Source: Pachypanchax playfairii
Lineage: Eukaryota; Chordata; Actinopteri; Cyprinodontiformes; Aplocheilidae
Direction of reading: 5' to 3'
Assembly: GCA_006937955.1 (NCBI GenBank)
Contig: SSNP01000108.1
Location: 1,574,934 to 1,638,933, forward strand
DNA: 64,000 bases
Position numbers and translations under genes: made by a program. Below the pieces are notes generated by a model. That model saw only the letters and a program-made list of their open reading frames with translations, ran no database searches and was not told the DNA's origin. Positions 11,428-23,433 of the stretch are shown in pieces (position 1 is the stretch's first letter; the number at the start of each line of letters is the position of its first letter).

Positions 11428-12001
11428 TTAAAGAGGCCCTTCCATTAAAAACATTTTGTCTGAGGTTTCTGTTGAATATTTTAGCTCCACAGGTGTTCTT
11501 ATACCTGCATAGTGAGTGTGAAAACAGGTCAACAAGTTCTCTCAGATTTTATCTCTCAAACTACGCAGGTGGCGATAAAACCCAAGTTTTCCCGAGTTCG
11601 AATGGCCTGTATCTGTTTTGTCACAACTCCGTTAGTTTCGTTAGTATTCATTGGCTCCGTCAGTTGAAATCACGCCTAGCATGTTGCTGGCTAAAAGCTG
11701 TAGCATAAGAGGTAACAAATAGGAAGAGAGTACGTCTGCTGTTGCCATGCGCAGCGGGGCAGTAAACAGTATGCCTTGCTCTCATAGGCTAATTTGTTAG
11801 CCAATCTGAGTCCAGCAAATTTGAATAATGAATATTAATGAGTTGCAGCCCGAAGCCTGACGAATCTTGACGCAGATAGATTGAAAGGTCTGTTAATAAG
11901 TGTTTCCTAATGTTTTTTAGATAGAAAATGTTTTGTATTACAGGTTAATACTTCAGAAATACCCACAAAGTCATGAAATTTGTGTGAAATGGCCTCTTTA
12001 A
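11428..12001 (+). mobile_element. TTAA MITE family A, copy 3
   Basis: 574 bp from TTAAAGAGGCCC to GGCCTCTTTAA, same orientation as copy 2. The start and donor module is mutated here (TTATACCTGCAT in place of TTACCTTCAT on the plus strand), so the donor is lost. CCAAT-box and terminal regions are intact. Confidence 0.9.
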
Positions 12002-12194
12002 CAAAAACTGAAGTAAAAGTGGAAAAGTCAGGTGTCAATAAACATTATTCAACAGCTCCAAGAACTACGTTTAGCAGTAATAAAAATGGTAAATGGCGTG
12101 TACTTGTGCATTTTTAAGTCAGACTCTGACTCCCAAAATGCTTTGCACAACTGTATAACATTCACCCATTCATGCAGACAGTCAAACGTTTGCT

Positions 12195-12422
12195 TGTGAC
12201 AACTATGCTCATATTGTAGCAGCTGCCCTGGGGCACACACTGATGGGCACAGGTGCCACCGAACCCTTTGACCATCACCAAATAGGCAGTGTGGGTGAAA
12301 TGTCTTGCCCAAGGACACAACAGCAAAGCGATCTTTTCCGGTCAGAGTTGGGATTCAAACCGGTGACCCTCTTGTTACCAGACAACCTGCATTGCAGCCT
12401 GAGCTACTGCTGCCAGTAAATT
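12195..12422 (-). repeat. tRNA-derived SINE of a second teleost type, reverse orientation
   Basis: Shows the common fish repeat string GTCTTGCCCAAGGACACAAC, followed by a tRNA-like B-box region (GGGATTCAAACCGGTGACCC) and head, preceded by AGCAGCTGCCCTGGGGCACA. It belongs to a different family from the GGAT-tailed SINEs in this window. Confidence 0.7.
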
Positions 12423-12504
12423 GTTTGTCTTCTTCCTTATGTTTCTATCAGTCTCACAACTTGCTACTTCAGTTAAAAGTTAACGTTTATAGGCATTCAT
12501 TTAT

Positions 12505-12680
12505 ACAAAGCTCTCTTAAGGTCTTGCCATGGCATTTCAATCGGATTGAGGTCTGAACTTTAACTGAACCATTGCAGCAACTTGATTTATTTCCTTTGCC
12601 AGTTATTTTGTTGTAGATTTGCAGCTGTGTTTGGGACCTTTCTTCTGTTGTATCACCCAGTTCAGCTCTCAGACAGCTAT
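12505..12680 (-). pseudogene. Decayed Tc1-like transposase fragment
   Basis: On the minus strand, out-of-frame pieces read GPKHSCKSTTK, LAKEINQV and then DLNPIEMPWQDLKRAL. These are the second-Asp block (DPKH) and the DLNPIE block of a Tc1-like DDE domain, interrupted by a stop and at least one frameshift; the Asp before PKH is replaced by Gly. It is a different, much older family from the intact element at 126-1710. Confidence 0.72.
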
Positions 12681-12694
12681 AGTCAATAGGGAAG

Positions 12695-12890
12695 GAGGTT
12701 GTCCTCTGAACAGGAGGTGAGTGGTTCCATCCCAGACCCTAGCAAGCTATGTGTTGAAGTATGCAAGATACTGAACCCCAAAACTACCCCCCGGGTGCCA
12801 TACAGATGGCAGCCCTCTGCTCGTCAGGGATGGGTCAAATGCACTAATTGGCTTTCTTGTGTGTGTAACATACTTGGCCACTAAACTAAT
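12695..12890 (+). repeat. tRNA-derived SINE fragment, forward
   Basis: Contains AGGTGAGTGGTTCCATCCCA (degenerate tRNA B box) followed by GCAAGATACTGAACCCCAAA, the conserved body of a common teleost SINE, and an AT-rich tail. It sits just after the Tc1 relic. Confidence 0.6.
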
Positions 12891-14585
12891 AAATTAATTA
12901 AATAAAACCTCTCATTTGACAGTGGAATAGCTTGGTTTACAAAGGAGTTCATAGTCTCAAGGACTTCAAGGTGTCCAGGTCCTGTCACTAAAAAACAAGC
13001 CCAAACATCCTTCCCTCACCACATGGGTGAGGGAATCTTTTGTGCCTTCAAAGATTGGAATTGATTTAAAAAACTTAAAACAATAAAAAAAACTGACAAA
13101 GACTAGATCATTTTTATCATATCCTAATGCATAACACCTTAGAACTGAAGGAGGTTGACTGCATATAGTCTTAAGACTTTATTAACAGCAAAATACTTTT
13201 AAAACACTGCAGCCTTCCTGAAAATATCAAACACAAATTTGACAAATAACCTGCTGATCTGAGTAAAAATACCATTGATTGTAAAAGAGTAATTTACTTC
13301 CTATGGAGAAGCAATTTGCTTGCTGTAGTTTTTGTTCAGTTTGATGGATTGTTAAAAGGGTGAAACAGATGACGTGTGTCCCACCAAAGTTTGAGTCAAA
13401 GGTGTCCTATTAATCTGGCTGAAGGATCTTTCAAAAAAGAAAGAAGGGCAATGACTCATTTGCAAATGAGCAGGCATCAAAGGAATCATAAAACCAAAAC
13501 CCTTTGGGAACAGCTCCTAATCCCCCCCCCCGCCCACGATTACTTGCTGCTCTGAGCATATCACAGTAAGAAGGTGAAAGCAATGTTAGATAATGGTACT
13601 ATCATGGGAATTACATTAGACCCCTTGAGACTTCAAAATGGGTTCCTTACAAAGCCAATTATGCAGTCTGTTTGTCTCAGAGCTTTTTCACACCACAATG
13701 TTGTGTCAATAACCATAAAAGGGTAGTGCTAAGTAGAACTCTGGGGTGGGGGTTGAAAACTATTACTGCAAGGTCACATATAGACCTTCCTAAAATGCAA
13801 AGGCTAGTCTAAGAAAGTGGGAAAGAAGCTGTGTTCTGCTTTCCCTGGAAAAGTAGAATCTAATCACAGGTTAGTGTTTGGCAAAAGTTTTCAAAGCCTT
13901 AGTGGGTGAACAGTGTGCTGCTTTAGACCTCAGGAGTAAACTCCTGCATTATACACAATGGGAAAGCATCAGGACAAATTACATGTTCATGTTCAGTCTT
14001 TTTAAAAGCCTCCGGTTTCAGCTCTAATTTCCCTGGCATGTACAGAGACAGCTTGTTTCAATCAGTTCAACAACTCTTCATGTCTACCTATCAAGATCAC
14101 AGTTACCACAGTTATTATGAATAATTCCACCCACCAGTTCTTTTTATAAGCATGCTTTGCTTCATCTCGCTGTGTGCATAGTATATATTGTACAAACAAA
14201 CTACTTCAAAATGCAAAGTTCTCTGCTTCTCACTCACACTTGACAATTTAATAACATTTGGTCAAAACACATGGTGAAAATATGATCAACAGGTAATGTT
14301 ATATCAAATAATGACATTGGTTCCTAGGATACATATGGTGCAGAAATCCTTTTAAACTAATTTAAATCAAGATGTCATTGGTTTCATTGGTTGAAAAAGG
14401 AAGCATGATTATTTGTTGTGTAAACACAGAGTCCAAAAGCTAATCTCAAAAAATTATCAAAGTTGTCATTAAGTAGCGCATCACAGGTGAAATGTAAACA
14501 AAGCCAACCGATAAACTGGAACCTTGCATCTTGTTCTTTGTCCTATAACAAAGCCCATAATACATCTGATTACATGTTCAGTGAT
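12891..14585. other. Unique-looking non-coding stretch
   Basis: No repeat family recognised over about 1.7 kb. Around 13455-13475 there is a palindromic octamer-like site (CATTTGCAAATG) and balanced composition over 13290-13500, which could be regulatory. That is inference from composition only. Confidence 0.35.
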
Positions 14586-15058
14586 TTAAAGACCCACTCC
14601 AATGAGAATCATATTTTTTGTGTTGTTTACCTGTTCTTGTGGCTTTTTTCTGGTGCTAGAGGACATATCGTAAGAAAATTAAGCTCAAAATTGCATTTCT
14701 GAGTATTTCTGCATTAAAATCACTGCGAATCAGTAGCAGATGTAAAAATGTGGTCGAAAAGGGTGCGTTTGTGATATAGAAAATGCACTGGGCAGGCCAC
14801 AAGCTCCTGCACTGCTAGCATAGTGCTCGCGTAAACAGACAGCTCTTAGCAACGAGGAGGGGTGGGGGATCCTCCGGATTAACGGTTCCACTCACAGCAC
14901 AGAGGCGAATTGCTAATGAGCTACTACCACTATGCAGAGACTGCATCCTAGAAAATGGCACAGGTTTTGTGATTTTTGGGTTAAAAATGTCATAATCCTA
15001 ATTTAAAGCCCAAGAATGTTTTCAGTGAACTCCAAAGATGATTAGAGTGGGTCTTCAA
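14586..15058. mobile_element. TTAA MITE family D
   Basis: Left end TTAAAGACCCACTCCAAT; right end inverted (AGAGTGGGTCTTCAA), where the terminal TTAA is degraded. About 470 bp with no transposase. Internally, AGAAAATGGCACAG (ATG at 14955) gives a start in fair context but only five codons. Classed as TTAA-target by its left end. Confidence 0.7.
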
Positions 15059-15084
15059 AAAGGAACTGTGAAGAAAGAAACTTT

Positions 15085-15842
15085 TTAAAGAGGCCCTTCC
15101 ATTAAAAACGTTTTTTCTGAGGTTTCTGTTGAATATTTTAGCTCCACAGGCGTTCTTACCTTCATAGTGGGTGTGAAAACAGCTAAACTTCTCTTTCAGT
15201 TTTTATTTCTCAAACTACGCAGGTGGCGATGACACCCGAGTCCGAACGGCCTGTATATGTTTTGTCACAACTCCTTTGTTCGTTTGTATTTGGCAGCTCC
15301 CACAGTTGAAACCACGCCTAGCATGCTGCTGGCTAAAAGCTGTAGCATAAGACGTAGCAAACAGGAAGAGAGAATGTCAGCTTCAGCTGCTTTGGCAGCA
15401 GTTCATTCATATTCATTATTCGAATTTGCTGGACTCAGATTGGCTAACAAACTAGCCTATGAGAGCAAGGTATATGTTTCCTGCCCTGCTGCGCATGGCA
15501 ACGTCAGACGTCATGTCTTCCTGTTTGCTACGTCTTATGCTACAGCTTTTTAGTGAGCAGCATGCCAGGCGTGATTTCAACTGCAGGAACAAAGGAGCTG
15601 TGACGAAACAGATACAGGCCGTCTGGACTCGGGAGAACTCGGGTGTTATCGCCACCTGCGTAGTTTGAGAGATAAAAACTGAAAGAGAAGTTGTTGACCT
15701 GTTTTCACACCCACTATGAAGGTAAGAACACCTGTGGAGCTAAAATATTCAACAGAAACCTCAGAAAACCCATTTTTAATGGAAGGGCCTCTTTAAGAAA
15801 TAACCACAAAGTCCTGAAATTTGTATGAAATGGCCTCTTTAA
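15085..15842. mobile_element. TTAA MITE family A, copy 4: nested self-insertion forming a fold-back
   Basis: A forward left half (15085-15377) is followed by a reverse-orientation copy of the body and left end (about 15380-15796), then 46 bp of forward right tip (15797-15842). The reverse unit ends at TTAA 15793-15796, the position where intact copies carry an internal TTAA before GAAATAACC. This fits a second copy inserting into that internal TTAA, followed by deletion of the intervening part. The two left arms are about 290-bp inverted repeats able to form a hairpin. The ATGAAG|GTAAGA module occurs once on each strand. Confidence 0.85.
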
Positions 15843-16636
15843 GTGTTGTTTTGGTAAATGAACTTATGCTTTCATTGGTTTCATTACCTGTCATTTGTCA
15901 GTGTGTACATACTCAGTTTAATGGGAACTCATAATTTCCCATACTCTCTGCAGTTAATAATAAAAAAAATTTGTCATTCTTGTCAATGGATAAGGACTGT
16001 ATTCTGTCTTGTAATGCCCCTAAATGAATCTGTTTTGTGGTGAAAGAGGATCCCGAAGCAGGTACACGTGGAGACAGAACAGGCCGTAGAGCTTCCAGTT
16101 GCTTGTTACAAAAAAGACTGAATTAAACAAGCTCAACAATGATAACTGAAAAAAGCAAACAAAAAACACATCCTCAAAGATTACACTATTGCTAAGGGTT
16201 ACGCAGCATTCGTGTAACAGCACATGCTGCACTCTGCCCACCGTTCTCTATCAATCGTTCAGGAGACCTTTTTCATCTTAAAACTTCCCTGTGGCATTGG
16301 CTTGTCCCCAGCTGTGAGCAGCAAGTGTTTAGTGGCTTTGTTGTCAGCAGGACATTCACGGTGGCCTGTCTTACCTTCTAATGCTGAGATTCTTGCCAGT
16401 GTTGTGACAATTGCCTCCTTGACTTTAGCCATCAATTGGTTTTAATGTGCAACTCCTGAACAGAGGGAAACTCAGAATTTTCCCAGAGGGCCACAAATGT
16501 AGTTCCTTGTGAAACAGGAATGAGAGCTACAGATTTGACTGTGTTGGAGGGTCTGTTTTTAGACAAATAATAAAGACATACATTTTAAATCCAATGTCTT
16601 TGAATATTATTTTGAAATCTCAAAAATAAGACAAGG
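15843..16636. other. Spacer, nothing recognised
   Basis: AT-rich, only short open frames on both strands. Confidence 0.4.
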
Positions 16637-16644
16637 GCATCAAC

Positions 16645-17837
16645 AAGTGGCAGCTGGCCAATAGAGGGCACCGCCCTCCCTATCAAAAACATGATGTGTC
16701 AACAACTAAGAAATATTTATTCTTTTTTTTTTTAATTACATGTATTTAGAGTTAAAAACACTCATATGTATATACTGAGAAGATTGTATAAATGATTTGT
16801 AAAATATGATTTTCTCCTGCATCTTCACTTCTTGTGTCTAGTTCAGCTCTGGGGTGCTGGAGAAAGCTCCCTCAGGAGGTGGGCTTTTAGATTGAAATAG
16901 CCAATAACGGATCTGCATTGCCAAACGGAAGAACTTAATTTAGCCAATAAACGCAGAGAAAATAACTTCACGAAGGGCGACTTTTGAAGCGCCCCAAACC
17001 ACGTTAAAATACCACGAGATTATCTGCTATCAAACAGCTGTTAAATAAGAAAGAAAAGCAGTCTTTGAAAGGTTTCTCTCTGAGCTAGCTGGATCTAGCT
17101 ATGCAAACCCTGTTTGTTTAAAACAAGCAGCACTGATCCTGCCTGGATGGTTACAGGCGTGAGGAGGAATATGAAACATCTGTCCGAAAATATAAAGAAG
17201 AGAACACCAGGAGACAAATGATAATGAAAGTAAGTAATGTTTACTTTTTGTTTTCTGGTATAAAGAATAAAACTGAACAGAAGGGAAACTTGTTATCCCA
17301 GTGAAGTCTGTAAAGAAAAATAAGTTTTCAGGAAGTTTAAAATTATGACTAGTAGATGATTGTAACTTTATTATAATGAAAAACTGTTTTCCAGGTGTAT
17401 GACACCGTCCTGCTGCACATTGAGGAGTGTTTTGTCTTCACTCAGCGTCTCGACAGTGTGACCTGCTGCATGGAGAACTGTTTCTACAGCACAGTGGGAG
17501 GTTTCCTGAGACACACTGGACACAACTGGTTTATCCAGTACTGGACAATTAAAATGACCAAATATATTTAATTTTTATATTATATTAAATATTACTTAAC
17601 ACAAAATTTAATGTTAATAAACAAAATGTGTCTGTTTGGCTGACTAGATTAACCTGTTCTAGTGATTATTTTTTTAGTTTACATTTGAATAAAGTCTTTG
17701 TTAAATATTTAACTGAAGTTGAAAATGTATTTTTAATACAGGGTTTACATTAACTCATCTTTACAAATGTTTTATTGACCGTCACTTAATTGGATTTATG
17801 CAGCCCCACCCAAAAAATATTTCACCAGCCGCCACTG
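16645..17837 (+). mobile_element. hAT-derived element, 1193 bp, with 8-bp target duplication
   Basis: Flanked by GCATCAAC at 16637-16644 and 17838-17845. Ends are inverted: left AAGTGGCAGCTGG, right (inverted) CAGTGGCGGCTGG. The inside carries a short spliceable reading frame resembling part of a hAT transposase (next entry), so it is probably an internally deleted derivative. The central part also contains two CCAAT-like motifs (AGCCAATAACGG, AGCCAATAAACG). Confidence 0.78.
17157..17573 (+). pseudogene. Spliceable fragment of a hAT (ZMYM1-like) transposase
   Basis: An open frame runs from just after a possible acceptor (GGTTACAG) through REEEYETSVRKYKEENTRRQ and MIMK to the donor AAA|GTAAGT (GT at 17230-17231). 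A 165-bp intron ends TTTTCCAG at about 17394, and the frame continues VYDTVLLHIEECFVFTQRL to a stop at TATATTTAA. The VYDTVLLHIEE-F-FT-L segment resembles the linker before the C-terminal half of ZMYM1-like hAT transposases, from my memory of that family. The remainder (to KMTKYI) does not match. An alternative is a captured host exon. Confidence 0.45.
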
Positions 17838-17845
17838 GCATCAAC

Positions 17846-18177
17846 ATCTATTACACATACAAGAGATCTAATATAGTTGATGAAGCACAGAATGATTATT
17901 ATTGGCATGTTGTTTTGATAATCACTGTAATTGACCTGATATATCAGTGTAATTACAGGTCAAAGCTGCTTAACCGTTTTGGAAAGTTCCCATTCTAATG
18001 ACTATTTATAGTGACACTCTAATCAATCATCTCTCACAGATTTGTCAAGTGATATTGAGCTTTAAAAATTATTTTCTGCATATGACATTTCCAGCTTGTT
18101 TATCATTATTTTGAAAATCAGACTTCAGATTGCATATTGAAGTAGAGCATGATGTTATCATGTTTTCCTGCCTACCT
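17846..18177. other. Spacer before the microsatellite
   Basis: AT-rich, no feature recognised. Confidence 0.4.
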
Positions 18178-18378
<201 letters not shown>

Positions 18379-21300
18379 TTTTCCTTTGCACATATAAAAG
18401 CTTACATTGGGATGTATTCGTATGTTGGGGAACAGTTCTGACTCTGAAACTTATTTGCAGTTGATTTATGCAGCAATTGTTTGTTTTTAAATAACAAAAA
18501 AATAACTCTATAATGCCAAATAAAGAACTTTGCTCCTTTTAAGTAAATATATATTTTTACATGGTAGCATGCACAAACAACACAGACAAGAAGCGGTATT
18601 TTCAGCCCTTTAGTACAATCAACATCTGGAGTGCCAGAAATGTGGGCTTTTCCTTTATGAGTAATTAAAAAAGGAAAGACTCAAAGACATGCCAGCTCAT
18701 TTGGGAGTTTATTTTTGGGTATACACAGAAACGAGATTCAGACAGCCTCTTAAAAAAAAATCAAACTTTTGGGCCAAAGACGGAAGGTTTTTTTTTTAAC
18801 CATTAAATTGGTATTAATGATTTAAGGGGAACCAGATCTTGTAAACAAGTCTCAGACACATATATTGAAACTACCTTCACTAAATATGTTCAAACTGGGT
18901 CATCGTGACCCTGTACACATATTCAGAACTTTCAAAACAGTTCTTGAACATTTGACTTCCAACAGGAGTCAACTATGGTATTCTGTCAGTAACAAAACAC
19001 TTAGAATTACATAGGATCTGATACAGTGAACGTAGGATTGTACATTAATAGGGACAAGTATTTTCCTCCTAAGTATTACAGGCAGTGAGCGCCAATTTTG
19101 TTATTATCACTAGAATTGGGATTTTCATCTAAAAAATTGTTTAAGAAAAATACCTTTGCCTAATATTTGCTGTTAAGAACCCACTAATACAAGAGTGCAG
19201 ACAATATTTTCTCATTAAATTAACAGGCACAAATATTAAAGTAGAAATAGTTTTATGATAACTTGGTTTTCGTTCTTCACTTTTTGCTTTTTATTAATAA
19301 TTGATCATTGCCTGACTCATTATTGTCAGCAATAACTCAACAATAGAAATGTAACACCACAGGGTTCTCTGTGTGCTTCAGAAGATACCTGCTCTTTTAT
19401 TATTACCTCTACTGAGGCAAGAAACATGTAATATCAGCATAGTCCTCCCACGGTGTAAAACTTTAATATTTGACAGCTTGTGTTCCAAAGCTATTACTTT
19501 CAAATACCTACTTCAACTCACAGAAAATTGAATAAAATCACACCAAACAGTCACAAGATTAAGAATATTAATAAGCTTGGTGCTAATATGAGACGAAATG
19601 AGCATAGCTGACTGGACAACCAGATTACAGTGGTTGGCTGTGACATACAAACAGACAGACCCGTCGCTATAAGAAAAACTGTTAATTTAAATGTAATAAA
19701 TGTATAACATTGGCAATGTGGACCAGTTTTAGGTGCATTTGCAAATCAGTCAGAGATGGAATCAACAAGTGAATGAACCCAGTGGAATGTGTACCTCTTC
19801 CTGTTAATGCTTTTAATTACATGTTTATCTAATGAGTAACTTGAGATGGTGTTCACTCACTAGGCATCACTTTTAAGAACATATAATTAAGTAGTTAGCA
19901 ATGCACTTATACCCACTAGTCAGTACCATCAGGTGTACTTGTCCTCTGCTCTGGTATTGAACTGTACTTGGCCCACTAAACAGCAAAAAGGTGGGTCATT
20001 GTGTTGCTTCCTTTATTACTTGTAGTTAATCACAGCCCAGTGTAGTATGATCATTTCTTTTTAATTAATGTGTGAAAGAAAAGGTGATGCCTCTCTGTCA
20101 TTTGACCCTTAAGGTTCTAAAAGTCCTGACTCCCATTTCAACAATGTTTTTTGTCACAAAAGCTGCTACTAATGAACCCAGTGAGCTCCCCCCACCCCTA
20201 ATCACCAGTGCACACTAACACTGTAAGCACAGAACAAACAAGATGAGGGGAACTGGCATGTTGCTCCCAGCCACACACCAAGAAACCGCCATAGCCCTGG
20301 AACAAATAATGGTACTCAGTAGAGTTCAAGCATTTCCTCATCTAATAATTGCCCCAGAAACAGGCTGGAAATAATAGGATTCAACTGGCAACAATGCTGT
20401 GGCCAGTCTCAGTGCTCAACACGTCATATCCAATCTCTCCACAGTTTGCTCGCCTGCCTTGTTCTATATGTCCAAATATTTATGCATTTGGAACTTGCCT
20501 CTACAGGGTAGATGGGTCAAAGAGGTTAAATGGATTTATTTGCTATTGCCTGTTTGCCATTGCAATCTCCATGCTCCTGTGAAATAGCTATTGTTTTATA
20601 GCTGTACATCTATTTTCTGAATGAAAGCTGGAACAAAAAGCAGCAGTTGTGACAACAGATTTAATCCTTCTACTCTTTGCTTTTGAGGATGAGTTTTGCA
20701 GAAAGCCATTGTGAATTAGAACAGAGTATTTGAAGGGGTTCTTTTGCAGGTTTTGAACACATCTGTATAAAAAACAAGTAGCTAGAAAGGACTGAAGCTT
20801 AAAGGTCAAACAACACTAGAACAACTGTGCACTAACAATCAACTAAATCTATGTTCTGTAGCTAATTACACCTCTGACCTGTAAATGGATATAGATCCTG
20901 AAGAAGAACAATAAGCTAAAGAGATCAATACATTAACAAAACTGTGTATTTTTAGAAATAACACTATTTAACAGTCCAGCCAATTAGGTGTACAGTTTCA
21001 TTATTGGTGTTGCTTTGAGAGATTGCTAATTATTCAAAATAAAAAACTAAAAACTAATTCTTTTGGGTGATAAAAGGAAAACTCTCTCTCCAAACTGTGC
21101 AAATTCAATCAGTTTACAACTGAAACATTTCCAGCAAATGTTGACAGAAGCAGCTTTGTTTGAGCTCATTTCTGACAGACTTTGGATCACAGTGGGTTGT
21201 CGGTGCTGGAATGAGCCTTGTTGTAAATCAGACAAGACAGAACGGTGGATTTTTTTTTTTTTTTTGCTTTTTGAATCATTGTGATTAATAAGCCATACAC

Positions 21301-21739
21301 CATGTGGTGCATCACTAAGCTCAGACAGCAGCTGGCTGAAATCTAGCAAGGTCAAGAAAAAAAAAAACACACTCAAGGATCTTAACAAATTCTCTGTATA
21401 ATGATGAAAACACAGCCCTGGTTTTTGTAATTTATTTTATTAAATTATTCGCAAAACACTTGGATGAGGCAGCTGTATTGTGCTAGATTTAGCCGATGGC
21501 TACTACCCATTTGCAGTCTCTTGGTAGGTAAACATAAGATACAAATAAAGCACAAGCAGAATCAACATTTTATAAGTATAAATTCTTAAGTAAAAAACAG
21601 CAAAACAGCATAGTAATGGCCATGAATCCTTGTTTTGTTCCATGATTATTCTGTTCTGTATGCCTTCATCAACTTGATTGCAATCACTGTGTGGCTCTGA
21701 CATTCTCATTGTCTCCACCTTATTTAAACAGGGGTCTGT
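18379..21739. other. Long non-coding stretch, nothing named
   Basis: AT-rich, short ORFs only, no recognisable repeat boundary or exon. Poly-A/T runs occur at 18752, 18790 and 21247. Confidence 0.4.
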
Positions 21740-21875
21740 CAACTGTGTTACCAGATCGTAAGTTAGGCTGTATCCTTTGTTTCAGCACCTTGTTCTTGAT
21801 TAGTGTTCTTCATCTCAGAGTGTACCAACTTTAGACTGCCCACTGACTTACCTTGTGCCTCCTTGGATTTACTTA

Positions 21876-22525
21876 TGCCCCTTTTCCACCGACAAATCGG
21901 CACGGCGCGCTTGAGAGCGGTACAGTGTAGCGCGGATCAACTCGCTTGAGGCAGTGGAAACATAAAGCGGACGTAAGTGGGGATATGGGCATGCCCATCT
22001 GGCTATGAAAAGTGGCGCGCAAAAGTCTTTGTCCGCGACGTCACAGTGCGTGAAACAACAACAACAATGGCGGATATACGTGTGTTTTTGTACTTTGGAC
22101 TCTGTCTGTGGTTCATTTTGGTTGGTTTGATTTTTGGTTCTTGTGGACGAAGTCGCCATTGTCCAAAGTCAATTTTATTTTAAAATAACATATTTGTATG
22201 GTTGCTGGGAGTTTTTTTTATAAAGCCTTTTGCGGGAGCGCTTCTATATCACACCACGTGAACACCACACACAGCCGAGCCAATCAGGGTCTACCACTAC
22301 GTAGGTACTCGTGTCACTGGTAGCAGTTTACTGGACCAATCAGTAGACAGGTGGGCGTGTGGGCCCGCTTTGGGCCGCTTCGGACCATCGAGGAGGTGGT
22401 CTGAAAAAAGAGGCCGGGTTGGCACGGAATGACGCGGTTAAGACCCGAGAAAGGCGGTGGAAAAGAGTCCGCAGGGGGCTAAAGTGAACCGAGCCGCACC
22501 GTGTTCTGTCGGTGGAAAAGCGGCA
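21876..22525. mobile_element. PIF/Harbinger-like MITE, 650 bp, TTA target
   Basis: Inverted ends TGCCCCTTTTCCACCGACA and (inverted) TGCCGCTTTTCCACCGACA are flanked by TTA on both sides (21873-21875 and 22526-22528), the 3-bp target typical of PIF/Harbinger. The interior is CpG-rich with subterminal GCGGAC/GGTGG repeats. It holds a 38-codon ORF at 22066. No nuclease is encoded. Confidence 0.82.
22066..22182 (+). CDS. 38-aa hydrophobic ORF inside the PIF-like MITE
   Basis: Begins MADIRVFLYFGLCLWFILVG and ends HCPKSILF before TAA; ATG context is good (ACAATGG). Residues 6-24 are one hydrophobic stretch, like a signal peptide or membrane anchor. It may be the decayed first exon of the parent element or chance. 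Function unknown. Confidence 0.2.
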
Positions 22526-22676
22526 TTAGCTGTGTTCACCTGGTTTTTGGAATTGATCTGCCATGGGTCCGGCTCTGTCTGCTCCCTTCAGGTGCTTCCT
22601 ACAAGATTGATGCTGTCAGTTTAAATGATTCGCAGATGTATCGATACATGCTAATGTTTTTTTTTTGGCTTATGAC

Positions 22677-22711
22677 TATACACTCACCAGCCACTTTATT
22701 AGGTACACCTA
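22677..22711 (-). repeat. Short fragment of a common fish dispersed repeat
   Basis: CACTCACCAGCCACTTTATT followed by AGGTACACCT is the tip of an abundant teleost repeat that I recognise but cannot classify here. It interrupts or ends the neighbouring LINE. Confidence 0.45.
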
Positions 22712-23385
22712 CATATTCAAGCCTCTTCAATAGGATCTTATGATCTGTAGTATCAAACGCAGCACTGAGATCTAACAGGACAAGTATAGACACAAGTCCA
22801 CTATCTGAGGACATGAGAATATCATTAGAAACTTTCACCAGTGCGGTTTCAGTGCTATGATGAGCTCTAAATCCTGACTGGAACTCTTCAAAAAGATTAT
22901 TACTGTGTAGATGATCACATAACTGGTTTGCAACTATCTTTTCTAGAATTTTTGAGATGAAGGGTAAATTGGATATAGGTTGATAATTACTTGGAGATCC
23001 TGGATCAAGATCAGGTTTCTTAAGTAAAGGTCTAATAACAGCAACCTTAAAGGCCTTAGGCACATATCCATTCATTAAAGACATATTGATCATGTCCAAT
23101 ATCCATGTGTTAATTAATGGGAAGACCTCTTTAGAAATTCTGGTTGGAACAGGATCCAACATACATGTAGATGGTTTAGAAGAAGCTATAATTTGTGTTA
23201 ACTCATTAAGATCAGCTGGACAGAAACTGTCTAAACATGATTTAGATTCTAAAGCTGCTGCACTGGATGACGAATCAGAGACAACAGTGGGAAGGACATT
23301 ATCGATTTTTTCTCTAACTGAATGTATATTGCTGTTTGCTGGATGAAGAGGATTAACTTTGTTTTGATAGACAAAGAGGTATTAT
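22712..23385 (-). pseudogene. L2/CR1-like LINE ORF2 remnant (reverse transcriptase N-terminal half)
   Basis: On the minus strand the frame stays open from about 23340 to the junction near 22712. In order it reads the linker (CPADLNELTQIIASSKPS), LDPVPTRISKEV, NYQPISNLPFISKILEKIVA, FQSGFRAHHSTETALVKV and VLLDLSAAFDTTDHKILL, the early reverse transcriptase motifs of L2/CR1-type LINEs. The YxDD block, the C-terminus and the endonuclease are absent. The open frame suggests moderate age, but the copy is truncated on both sides and cannot be active. Confidence 0.85.
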
Positions 23386-23433
23386 GTTGTTTGACGAATG
23401 AAGAGGACCTGCTTATTCTGCTTTGCTAATTGC

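Larger units (their letters stand above)
21740..22600 (+). repeat. Possible old LTR remnant split by a MITE
   Basis: Sequence before 21873 (CAGCACCTTGTTCTTGATTA ... CCTTGGATTTAC) and after 22529 (GTGTTCACCTGGTTTTTGGA) resembles the T-rich R/U5-like part of fish Gypsy LTRs. No LTR ends, partner or internal genes are present. Style-based call only. Confidence 0.25.

Noticed and set aside
21047..21388. 113-codon minus ORF with Lys and Phe runs
   Set aside because: Length depends on poly-A/T tracts; no domain or conserved start context.
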